Shown piece after piece: positions 22,300 through 34,800 of a stretch of DNA of 64,000 nucleotides. Under the pieces are notes generated by a model, which was not told where the DNA came from, did no database searches, and worked only from the letters and a program-made list of their open reading frames with translations. Numbering within the stretch: position 1 is the first letter of the stretch; the number at the start of each line of letters is the position of its first letter. A program made the position numbers and the translations under genes. Source of the stretch: Brachynemurus nebulosus (lineage: Eukaryota > Arthropoda > Insecta > Neuroptera > Myrmeleontidae); assembly GCA_035578155.1 (NCBI GenBank), contig JAPWDM010000008.1, positions 7,309,847-7,373,846 on the forward strand. The letters are read 5' to 3'.

Positions 22300-23340
22300 A
22301 GTTCTGTTAAAAAAAAAGGGAGCCCCCCTCCTACAAGATATAGAGCACACAAAAAATATAAAACAATAAATAAAACAAAACTAAATATTGTGAAAAAGTA
22401 AAACAAATCTCAAATATTAATTTAAATATTCAAAATGACAGTTTGACCGAACCCTTCTAAAATCCGAGCCCTAGTCACTTGTCTCATTGATGATGCGGCC
22501 CTGAGTGTCGATATTTATTAGAATTAAATTCTCAATCAAATGGTCGGAAAACCACATTTCATATTACACGATTTAATATTATTCCAATTAATGGCGGAAA
22601 TAATTCCGGGATACAAGAATTCTAGTTAAAATTAAAGAATTGCTTTTCAACATTAATGTTCAAAAATGTTTCGATGTTTATCTGTATTACATGGTCGGCC
22701 AAGTGGTCGCAAAACGACATTTCATATTACACGACCTAATATGATTTCAGAAAATGGTGGAAATGATTCCAGGCTACAAAAATTCTATTTAAAATTAAAG
22801 AATTGCTTTTAAACATTTCTCTAATGTTCAAAAAAGTTTCGATGTTTTTCTAGGTATTACGTGGTTGACCAAGTGGTCGAAAAACGATATTTCATATTAC
22901 ACGACATAATATGATTCCAGATAACGGCGAAAATATATAATTCCGGACTACAAGAAATCTATTCAGAGTTTAATGGGTTATACACAATCAATAAAATAAG
23001 GAATAAGAAGTAGGCCATCTAATGACGTTGAATGGAACTTTAATGAAATAAAGAATAAGAAATAAGGAGTTCATAAGTAATCATAAACGTTACTTTTTCA
23101 TGAATTTCGATGTACAAAAATACCTAAATACATATACCTATGAGCAGTTAAGTTAAAGTGTCATCAACGTCACTAGATGGCATACTTCTTATTCCTTATT
23201 TCATTGATTGTGTATTAAGCCTAAGAATTTATTTTTTTTAACATCTTTAATGCTCAAAAAAGTTTCGATGTTTATCTAAGTATTACATGATCGGCCAAGT
23301 GGTCGGAAAACGACATTTCATAGTACACGATCTACATCAT
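22300..23340. repeat. Element with internal tandem repeats, copy 1
   Basis: A leader (CAAGATATAGAGCACACA ... GACAGTTTGACCGAACCC) is followed by about four units of 163-176 bp, each carrying GGTCGGAAAACGACATTTC, TTCATATTACACGA and TTAAAGAATTG. A shorter copy with the same order lies at 57080-57720. One unit is interrupted by a MITE. Confidence 0.7.
22974..23220. mobile_element. MITE with about 58-bp TIRs
   Basis: Arms run GGGTTATACACAATCAATAA to GACGTTGA on the left and the inverse on the right, ending GTGTATTAAGCC. It splits a tandem unit; TAA occurs on both sides of the junctions, consistent with a Harbinger-like 3-bp duplication. Confidence 0.65.
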
Positions 23341-23983
23341 TATAGAATTGAACAAAGCCTTTTGAACTATGAGAGAGCCTAAAAATACATGCAAATACTC
23401 GTACACACGAGTATATTACATCATAGATGTTCTACTGAACTTTTCGATAATGAAGATTGCTTTATGCACGATCATCATAAATTATTTTTTTGCCCGTAAG
23501 ATGGCATGATGAATGTTCATTTGTTGATAAAAAATTTATTCCATTGATTCCATTCTACAATATGTACATAATTTGGTTATGTATGTTATAAAATCAGCTG
23601 TTTTATAAAAGAACACATCAGACATACATAAATTTTAATAACATTAAAAAGAGATTGTGATTACAAAATGTTGCAATAAAATGACATTTATAAATAATAC
23701 AATTGATTTTCAAAATTCATTCAGTGGCCAAGTGACGGTACATTAACAATTTACATAATAATGTTATTAAAAATTGTGATTTGATGATGTACGGTTAAAA
23801 AAATTGTGATACAATACATATATTTTTATGTGACATTTCAACAATGTGAATTTTAATCGAATTATGTATCAAAATTTTGTGATGAACTAGATTTAATCCT
23901 ACATAATATGCGTTTTAAACGTGTTTATAAATATATGTTATTGTTGTATTTTGTAAAAGTTTGATAAAAAAAAAATTATAATA

Positions 23984-24090
23984 ATGGTGACAATGACAAC
24001 AATGCTTGTGTCCGTAGCCGAATTATCGAATATTTTATCCGTTTTTGCGGTGTTATTATGTTTCTGTGTGATGATTTTATTTATTACAAG
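23984..24090 (+). CDS. CGRRF1: CGRRF1-like exon 1 (membrane segment)
   Basis: ATG at 23984; 35 codons plus AG, then GTAAAT. It encodes the hydrophobic stretch SVFAVLLCFCVMILFIT. The codon split at the junction (AG|G) restores Arg with exon 2. Confidence 0.6.
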
Positions 24091-25395
24091 GTAAATTTTT
24101 CTCATTTTCGTGTTTGAATGTTTTGAAATATTTTTTTGATTTGATTTAAAACAGCGCGAATTTCGAAAATTCTAGTTTTAATTATTGTTATTTAATTTAT
24201 TTTTAAGTGTTTGTCTCATACTGATTGTGACATAATTGTTACTTTCTTTATTTGGATGATTACATCACACTTAAATAATAAGCCGGTATTGGAAAGGTGC
24301 TGGTTTTGATCTGTAAATGTATAATCTGCTTGTAACCTAATTTTGCTTTTTTTCATTTTTTCATTGAATTTATTTCAAATAACTTATGAGTTTCGTAATT
24401 ATTTCTGTTCAATACCAAAATTAATAAAATTATATTCGTTTAATCCGTTAAAAAATTATATATTTTATTAGTTCCAATTAAAAAATTGCTATTTTAATTA
24501 CTTTTTTTAACTGCAAAAATTTGTTTTGGCTATTATTTGCCTTGTTTGCACAAAAAATTTTTAGTTGAAATCTTGCAATCTTAAAAAAAATGTTCGTTAA
24601 GTGCGTGTTGAACACTCATTAAATTAGGGCTCCTTAGTGACTAAAGTTTTTTACAATTATTTTAACAATTTTGTTAGCACGTATGTTACTATGAGGGCCA
24701 GTTATGATAATTTGCGTCCCTATGATAGTATATATTTTAAAGTTCAGTATTTAGCAAACGAGGCTTATAACGAAAAATTGTCGAAGAAATCTCAATTTTA
24801 TTTTAAGAGTCCTTTTAAACGATATCATAAACAATGTGGTATAGGGGCGGCAACCTTTTTTGGATGGCGGGCCATTTTAAAAAAAAATAATTTTTAGCGA
24901 GCCGCACAGTCAAATATTTTGCAATGTAGTACGTGGCTTAAGTAGGTTTTTTTAACGAATTTTCGAATCGAAAATTCAGCTATTCGAGTCACTGTCTTGA
25001 TGCTACTTGAGCCCGGAACTATGATAGAAATAATTTATTTTGAAGTCTCTAGAAGCCAAAAATGACATTCATTAAAATTTATATAACTCCCGAACGAAAA
25101 ATCCTGTGTTTACGAAAATTGATAAAATTATTGGAAGTCCAAAAAGTCAGACACGTCTGATGCCCGGAATGGATTTTTAGGCATTTTTGCCTAAAAAATT
25201 TTTGTGGTAAAAGTAAATTTTTTGCCCAAATTTCCTCAAGTTTTTGCCATATTTTCTTATACTGTTAGAAAGAGGAGAAAATAATCACATAAAAAGGATT
25301 TTTGAACAATAATTCTATGTCAAGTAGTTTCCGAGAAAAAACTAATTTTTGTAAACGGAAATTCGCTATATGTATTATGCAGGATACTGCGACAG

Positions 25396-25440
<45 letters not shown>

Positions 25441-28400
25441 CAATATAAATATTATTAAAAATCAACATGAGGAAAAATTTTTAGTAACAGTTTTATTTAC
25501 ATGTTATAAAACATCGGAGAACAAAAAAAGTATAAAGTATGCTCAACTCTGCATAGGTAGAGCAAATTGTTCGAAAAGTTATATTGCTTGGCGGGCCGCA
25601 TGAAAGCTTGCAACGGGCCGCAGGTTGCCGACCCCTGATGTAGTACATGAAAATAAAATTTTAATCCGCGTTTTTCAATGCGGGAAAGAACATCAAAAAG
25701 TTTAGAATTTTTTTTTTAAGGGAAGATTCCAAAAAAGAACATCAAAAATCGACCTTTTTTTATTATTTTTTTTATACAAATAAATATTTTATTAAAATAT
25801 TTTGTAAATAAATATAAAATTGAGATTACAAAATTTTTTTTTTAAATTAAAAAATGAACTGTATATACAGTGGAGCTTCACTAAAGTTAAGAAAAATTTG
25901 GTAAACTTTAGTGAAACTTAACTTTAATGAAGCAGATTGAGATCGATCAGTGGCGGTCATTTAATACATGATCGGGACTAAATTTAAGTCATAGGTGACG
26001 TACAAGTGCAAACTATTTAATAATTTGGATTCCAGTGGATTACTTGAATTTTATACTAATGTATAAATTTCAATAAAAATATTGCTGTTATAGAAAGTTC
26101 TTCATTATAGATATATCTGCTGTAGAAATTTTTTTTCCCTTGAACGGACAATTGATAAGCACTGTATCTATTTTTCAATCTATATAAGCAGCCACGATTT
26201 GCTTGGATTCACCAAATTCTCCGAATTGGTTATTAAGTACCTGGTAGTCAAGTAATTTAGTATTTATTATTTAAATTTATTTATTATATTAAGCGAAGAA
26301 CTGAATTGAGTAAGTAGCCTTCAATCAAATCATTCGTTTTGTATATCTGAAAAAAATTTTCAAAATTCTAAAATTCAACATTATAAAATTCTTTTTGGAT
26401 AGAGAAATATTTTTATCAAAAAAACACCACTGATTTGTTTACTTTTATGATTTTTATTTTAGGAAGATAAATTAATAATTCATATTATGAACAACATTGC
26501 CAACATAACTGTTGCGCCAAAATAAAACAATATTTTTCTCAATATTTACGTTTTTTTTTTTTATGTCACCGAAGGATGACATTAATCTCGTTATGTGATT
26601 ATAGTGGGGGAAAAATTATTATTAATAATAATAATAATAATATATAATATAATAATTATAGAGGTGTACATGCATATATTGAATAAACGCAAGAGGGCTT
26701 GAATCCATGAATAATATGCACTTTGATTTATGTTGATATCTCAGATACTTTTTGAGATACATGAAGAAGCATGTCGAAAAACGTACATTTGAGAAAAAAG
26801 CAATTAAAGTTTTTTTTTTTTTTTAAAGTGAATTATAGTAAAGTGGGTGCATGAAAACGCCCATAACTTCTTGATTTTTCATTTTTTTTCTTAAAATAAA
26901 ATTTTAGGAGAATATTAGAAACATGAAGATTAGAACCTTAAGAAACATGATTAGGAAGAAAAAAAATCTATTTAGTTTTTTTTTAGCGAATCTCCCCTTA
27001 ACAATATTGTTAGCACGTATTATATGCCCTATGATAATTTGCGTACCGATATGGTGGTATATATTTTAAAGATTTAAAGTTCAGTATTTAGCAAACGAGA
27101 TTTAAAAAAGAAAAATTGTCAAAGAATTCTCAATTTTATTTTAAGAGTTCTTTTAAATGATATCTCAAATGATGTGGTACTTCTATGAAAATTAAATTTT
27201 AATCCGCATTTTCCAGTACGGGAAAGAACCACAAAAAATTTAGAACATTTTTTTCTGTTATATATGTATATTAATTGAGATTTACACCTATACTATGTAG
27301 ATACAAAATTTCATGTTTGTCGGCCGAAAACTGGATGAATTATGCGGCTGTGACAGACAAAATTATAAAAACTCACACTTTTTCTTCGGAACCCTAAATA
27401 TGAATAAAAAGTAATCAATTTTTATTTTAGTTAATCTTGTTGAAATTTTTTTGAATTAGATGCACGATTTATTTAAACCGCGATTTCGTGACATTTTGAA
27501 GGAATTTTTTAAACGTTAAATACTTTTCCAGGACACAGACATTTTTTTGAAATTTGTTTGCCGATGTTGTTTTGAAATTTTTTAATTTTTAATGCATTTC
27601 GTGAATAAATATGGCGTTAAAAAGTTGTTGACATTATCGACTGACGTTGTTAATGGTAATAATTTTCCAAAAACTGGTTTCCAAAAAAAAAATAAAATAA
27701 AATAATTTTTAAACTAAAATAAATTTTATTTATATCGATAAATATTTGCGTATTTGGTGTCCTACAGCTAAAAATACTTCAGTTAACTGTAAAATTATAA
27801 GATTCAAAGATTGTGACGTTTCTTAGATATATTTGCAAATTTTTATACAGCTGAACCGGTTTTTATGCGGTGGATAGGGACTGCATAAAAAAAAAAATGG
27901 CACAAAAAAGAAAATATATTCAAAAACATCATAATTAGATATAAAAAGTTTAGTTCGGTCCAGATTGTAAAAAAAAATTTTTTTATGTGGTGGATCGGGA
28001 CCGCATAAAAAAAGTTTCATCGAAAATACGCGATTTCCTTAGAAGTTGCTTTTCTAAATAAGATAAAGCATTAATTTACACATGAGAACATTTTATTTCA
28101 GTTTTATAATATTATAAAAATTGTGAAAAATACATCTGTAAAAAAACTTAATTATGATGCGTAACTATATTTACTATATCATACAATTTATATATTTAAC
28201 TAGGTATATTATACAATATATATTGTTTGTTCTGTGGTATTGACTGAATGCTTAAAAACCATTAAAAAGTAATTTTATTAAAGAAAATTATTATAGTTAA
28301 TGTTTAAGCTTCTCCCAAATTGCGTGGACTATTTATATATCCCAAAAAAAATATTGTTGTAAGTTAATGTTTAAGTTTCTTACTGTTTCTTCGTTTTGAT

Positions 28401-28772
28401 TCACATTAAAATGCATTTTAATGATCGTTTTTTTATAAACGGTATAAAAAAAGTCGCCCAAAAAAAATCACCCAAAAAAGACCGCATAAAAAAGATTTAG
28501 CTGTACCTTTTCACATTTTAACCTCAAAATAATGATTTGAGTAAATTTAGAGAATGTTAATATCAGAAGCTCGTTTTCTTTCTGCAGTTCCGTTTGAAAT
28601 ACCGTAAAAGTAGTTAACGTTTAAATTTTCGATTTAAATTTGAATAAAATAAAGAAGAAATTATTTAGTTTTATGTATGTAGTTAACTGTTTTAATGAAA
28701 TAAAATTATAAAAATCTTTGATCTGAGTCATAAATAAATTTTCTAGATACTTAAATGTCCAGTTAATAATTA

Positions 28773-28814
<42 letters not shown>

Positions 28815-31800
28815 AAAAAAAAAACGAATAGGTTAAGATGTAAACAATTTAATAACTTTACCTACTGACGTTTTTTTTGCCAAAGTATCGAAGATATTTT
28901 AAAATTCGTAAGTATTCGATAATGCGTGAATAAAAAATGTGAAAATTATGTAAAATATTTTAGAGATTGCGCGTTTGCGAAAAAATTTTGTTAGCCTAAC
29001 GTTAGCTAACGGAGCTTATACCGTTACTAACCAGAGGTCTCCTATTCAACAAATTAATGCACGTTATATTGGGCTTGTTCCGAAATATAATCCAGTATAC
29101 TGGCCAGTGTTAATGACGTCATGACTTCGACGCCATATTGTACTGGTGGCATCTATATCTATCATATCTATGATTCACAACTAAGGCTGGTCGTCCATTG
29201 GTTGCGTAGGCGTACGAAATTTAATGCGGACGAATACGCATGAAACGGACGAACGTTCCAAGCAGCTGTGAAGCAATACATCCTCATCCATTGAAAGCGT
29301 CTCTCTCAATGGACGAGGATGTATTGCTTCACAGCTGTTTGGATCATTCGTCCGTTTCATGCGTATTCGTCTGAATTACGCACGACTACGCATCCAATGG
29401 ACGACCAGCCTATAAGTGTCAAAGTTACGACAACGCATGGCCAGGCTGGCCAGTGTATTTCGGAACGATTCACCAGCATGGCGTCGATTTATGACGTCAT
29501 TCACACTGGCCAGTATGCTGGATTATATTTCGGAACACACGCATTATATTACGTGATTGAGGTTGTAAGTTGCATATTACACACGAGCGAAAAAGTTACG
29601 CAAGGGCCGCGCAACGGCGAGTGCGTAATTGCGCGAGTGTGTAATATGCCTTACAACCGAGTTACGTACTATACTTTATCTACGACTAACATGAAATTCA
29701 CAATAAACGTCAAAAATTTGGTACAAATCTACAAATACCAATACATTAAAATTTGAAATTTACTAAAAATAAACGTAAACAATCAGTTGCTAGGTAAAAT
29801 TTTTGTACAGATTCAACATAATATTATGTATCATGTATATCACTGTATAATATATAATAATTATGAGAATTAATAAAAGTATAGTAGGCGTTGTTATTTT
29901 TAGCATACATGCTTGTAAAGGGCCATTTTTTGTACAGCTGGATATGTGGCTGTATGTAAAACGTAGCTTACGTAGTATTTTGCACAATAAAAAGCAATTT
30001 CATGGTAGTCGTAGATAAAATATTTTTTCCATTGTTTTTCACGGTATAAATACTTGATTTTTGAAGTACAGCCACATTTAAAGATTATGGAATAAAAAGA
30101 ATCAGTCACCATGTTAGAACTTGTTGTTTTAATATCTTAAGGGAGGAGTTCAAATAAAAAAACAACTTTTTTATTTATGATTATTTTGCTTGTTGAAATT
30201 TTTTTCAAATTAGGGATGGTTTCAAATAGAAAATTTTGTTTTTGAAACATTCATTACTCTTCCCTGTGGGGGGAGGGGGCCTTTTTTCACAAGTTTTTAA
30301 GCGTTTACAGGGAACGTCATATCTCAAAAAGTAATGAATATTTTTTAAATATTTTTTCATTATTTTATTCCTAATGGACCTGTCCATAAAGCTGAGTATG
30401 GGTTTCAGGTAATTTTAAAAATTAACTATAAAATTGTAATCCCAAAGTTCTAAAAATTATAAAACCCAATTTTTTATTAAAAAAAATGTTTAAAAATAGT
30501 TACAATTGTTCAAATGGAAAAAGCATACTCCACTTTATGCGCAATATGTTTATGAACAAAATAAAAAAAAATTAAATCTCTATCTTTTCTAGAAGTTGAG
30601 ATATGATTTTCCTTGTCGAGAAAAACACAAGTTTCGGGAAACGGTAAAAAACAAAAATAATAACAAAAGAAGCAGTTTACTCACTGTTTATTAAAACGTC
30701 TAAAAAGGCATACAAATAAAAGAACATTATTTCAGTGCATACTATAACTCGTGTACACACCAAAACTAAATATTACTGATCAAATCACGAGGGGAGGCGA
30801 GTGTTATCTGCAAAGGAGCAGCAACTTGGCTGTGCAGCGGCTCACAAATGAATATTTTTCCACTTGAAAAAAAAATTTTTTTGGCCATGTTTTATATATC
30901 ACCGTGTTTGTAAAGAACCACAGAACGAAATAAAAACAAAAAACGAGATTCGAAAAAAATTAGTTTATTCACCGTTTCTGGCGTGAACTCCCCCCTTAAT
31001 GCATGTTCATTTTTTGAACGCGAGCCCTCTGGTTTGTGACAGCATAACCTCCGTTAGCTAACGTTAGGCTAACAAAATTTTCTGGCGAACGACAGCAATG
31101 TTTGTTCCGGAGTTAAGGACTGAATGTGAGAGAATCGACAGAATGATCAATTTTGAATTTTTTATTTTTTATTTTTTTTTTTTTTTTTAAGCACGTTTGT
31201 ATTTGTAAGTGAATTTATGCGAGCCTTCGAGAATGTTCTTATGCGGTGTCACTCTAACCGGAGCATCAGTGTACAGTGGACTTTCGGAGATTGTCCAATC
31301 GCAAATTGTCCATATTTCAGTGTTAGGGATTTAAACATCGTATGTTTACGTCACACGAACATTGTATTCACAAAAATTGTGTGTTTGCAGTATTCGTGTG
31401 ACGTAAACATGCGATGTTTAAATCCCTATCACTGCAATATTGACAATTTTTGATTGGACAATCTCCGAAAGTCAACTGTATTTAAAATATAATCGAGTTT
31501 CTAAACTTGATTGCTTTCAGTTTTGTAATAAATTAGAAAATTTCAAGTACAAATTTTTTAGTTATTTGTAACCACTCGTGACTAGTGGTGAAATTTCCGT
31601 TCAGGAAATGCGTGTATCACGTGAATAGAAAGTTACAGAAAATCATCATTATTTGTAATGTTAGCGAAAAGTTAACAGGAATTGTACAAAACCATTGATA
31701 TTAGAATATGTATGCACTAGTGGTGGAGAACTATCGATAGCACTATCGATAACTATCGATAGTTTTGACTATCGAAAACTATCGATATTTTTTTTTTTTT

Positions 31801-34800
31801 TACTATCGATAGTTTTCGATACTTTTTTTCAGTCATTTCGTTTACTTATAAATACTAAAAATAATAAAAATTTCGTAGAAATTATAGCCAGAGATATAAA
31901 AACAACCATTTTAAGGGAATTTCCGGGCAAAAAGGAATAATTCCGCCCCAGCGTAAAACCGGCGACCTTTTTTCTTTTTTTTTTTTGCTCGCTGACTATC
32001 TAAATGCCGCCCAACTTGGGTATCAAAAACTATCGATAAACTATCGATAACTATTGATAGTTTCACGACTATCGTAACTATCGATAGTCGGGACTATCGA
32101 TAGTCAGAACTATCGATAGTCGGGACTATCGATAGTTCTCCATCACTAGTATGCACCATACAGTAGATGGGGTACACATTATTTTTTTTTTTATGCAAAA
32201 TCGCCATATTGGTTAACACGTTTTATAACCTACAAAATGTCGGTGGCACAGAGAACATCGGTGGTAACGAATATTTTTTAATTTGTTTGTAACTTTTGTT
32301 GTAATTTGAGACTATTTACTAATAAATATCGTAACAATACTTATAACAACAAATATAACGTCAATAAATATAAAATAATTTTAAATTCAACCTTATTTAT
32401 CCGCCATATTTGTCAACATCTGTCACATTCTTAGCTTCATTTTCTTATACATTGTATACATAATAGTACGGGAGCTACGGGACCTTTTCCATTAGTAATT
32501 ATATACATAGTAGGATATAATTTTGATAAATTTAGGAGGGTGACTCACCCACCCCCCCTCTTCAGTGTTCATCAAACTGAATTTTGAATTCGAAAATATC
32601 ATTTTTACGATGTTATAATTATTTTAAACTATTTTCCATGAAGAAGTTCCCGAATAACTCAAATAGTATGATGATGTCAACACAGTCACCCTCTAGTTAC
32701 TTACCCCTAAACTTAATATTATGAAATTGAGCAAAAACAGGTCAATTAAATTTTTTCACGTAGATTTGAAATCTGTAAACAAAATTTTAATATATTGTAT
32801 TTTTTACCCCCTTTTCGCAAAATTATCCCCTAAATTTTAACCCCCAACCACCCCTGTTGATGTAATTTAAACAAGTTGCATATCAATAGATAGCTCTTTA
32901 AAAAAGAGTAATATCGCGAATCTAAACTTTTACTATATTTCTTACCGTTTTCGAAATATTTGACAAATTAAATTTTTACCCCAATTTTTGAAGGGTGATT
33001 TCACCGCTTCAAATCGCTTTACATCGCTAGAAAAAAATACGTGTCTCTTATTTTTCGTTGTTCTACAACATATCAAAGAATAAACAAAATCGGAGGGGTA
33101 CACCCCCGTGATGCTCCTTTTTAGTTTTTGTGGATTGGCCATTGTTTTTTGGTCTTTTATTTTCACGGCTTGTCGGGGAAAAATACTACAATTGTATAAT
33201 TGTGGTAAAACTTTACATTTTCTCACATCTCTTATTTCCCATGCGATTAAGTAATAATAGCTTAAAAATACCTACGTCATACATTTCAACCTGTCAAACG
33301 CATCACCGCTTTTCACTGTCCCACGGCTTGTTTTAATTTCCTTTATTGACGTTGATTCATCTACTGTTTAAAAAATTCATGAGAAAATTAAAATGTGAAT
33401 TTTCATTTGCCGTGTCCGTTCTTTTTCAAATTTGTAAGCCAGAGTTCAGATTGAAGTAGTTTTTAATTCAAAATTTATAGACGGATATCCTATAATTCAT
33501 ATTATTTATTCAAAATAATTTTTTTATGGTTAATTTTTGTAGTAAATTAAAATATAATTTTTATTATGTTTTGTATAGGTAAGTTATAAAATTTAAATTA
33601 TATTATTATTGGTTGTTTTACTAAATTACCATAAAAAGTAAAATGTCTGGACTGAATTTATAGACTTTTCAATTACTTTTTATATTTAACTACCATAAAT
33701 TGTATATTGATAATATACAATAATAACGATAATTGAATAAAAAATATTGAAAAATAAATTTAGACTGACCGTCTTCAGTGTTATTTTTTGTTTTTTAAAA
33801 TTTTACCTAGAAGAAAAGAACTGCAAACTTTTATTTCTTTTTATTTTTTTTTGAAGACTTGACATTTGGGGGTTAAGATGGGGGTTAATAGGGACGGAAA
33901 AGGGTGAATAGAAACCACACATGCGTTAATTAGGACGCTATATCGGGTATAACGGGATGAATGTGGGGTAATTAGGGACCAGTGAAGAATGTACTGGAAC
34001 ATAGAACAGCATTTTCAAGGTTATTAAGTCATTCGAGGTTTTTATAAACACATTAAGCATGACATTTCTAGAACTTTATGAAGTTTAATTTTACATTTAA
34101 TTCTACACAAAATCATGAAGTATTATTCCTTTTTTGAATGTATAAACACAAAAAATTTGAAATTACATTTCTATTTCAATTTTGGTCGGCGCTACGGATC
34201 GTCCCTTTTCACCTCAGTTTACCATAGAGTAGAAATTACATGATTTTCGTTACCTATTTTTTTAAGAACCAGGGATATTTTTAAAATTTTTAATTACTCT
34301 AATAAAGTGACCATCTTCGCGTAAATTTAAATAAAAAAAAAAATGATGTGAAGGATGCTAAAAACTAAACCTTTTCTCCACTAACTTTTTTTGGGTTTTT
34401 TTTTTAACATTAGGAAATCTGAAAATTTAAATCAAATTGGCCCGATATTTTAAATTCAAATTTTTTTACATTTTTAAACATAATATTTCCGCCAATAGTT
34501 AGTAACGTATCAGTTTCCATGTATATTTCCTAGGAAAATATATTTTTGTATGGATGTTATGAATATAAATATTAATATTTTTAAGGTTCTGTAGCAAATC
34601 AGGAACCGTTCAAATTTTGTCGTATCTCTTTCTTTTTAGTATCTGTTGCGATGGAAGTGTAGGAACAGAAATTTTTTGAGGAACTTTTCCATATTCAAAA
34701 GTGGGGATGACAGTTTTTTCGCACGTACCCTATAATATGATATATGTGTGGGACATTTGGAAAAATACAGTAGTATTTCACAAGAAGTGTCTGAATATAG

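Larger units (their letters stand above)
28980..31083. mobile_element. Long-TIR element, family F long form with nested palindromes
   Basis: Left arm 28980-29046 (AATTTTGTTAGCCTAACG...GGAGC...CCAGAGG) and right arm 31015-31083 inverted. Related to the short form at 17561. It contains a nested palindrome pair and several AT-rich stretches; no transposase recognised. The TIR ancestry is also visible at 2037 and 3640. Confidence 0.65.

Noticed and set aside
22500..23340. CRISPR-like array
   Set aside because: Eukaryotic sequence, units of about 165-175 bp that are similar throughout, with no short repeat and unique-spacer pattern.
24637..24897. 86-codon frame as a gene
   Set aside because: Its paralogue near 27000 is frameshifted, and the frame runs into an inserted hAT element.
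29319..29756. 145-codon frame as a gene
   Set aside because: It crosses two nested palindromic MITEs and a hairpin; no domain or splice support.
31217..31453. 78-codon frame
   Set aside because: It lies across a palindromic TA-flanked MITE.
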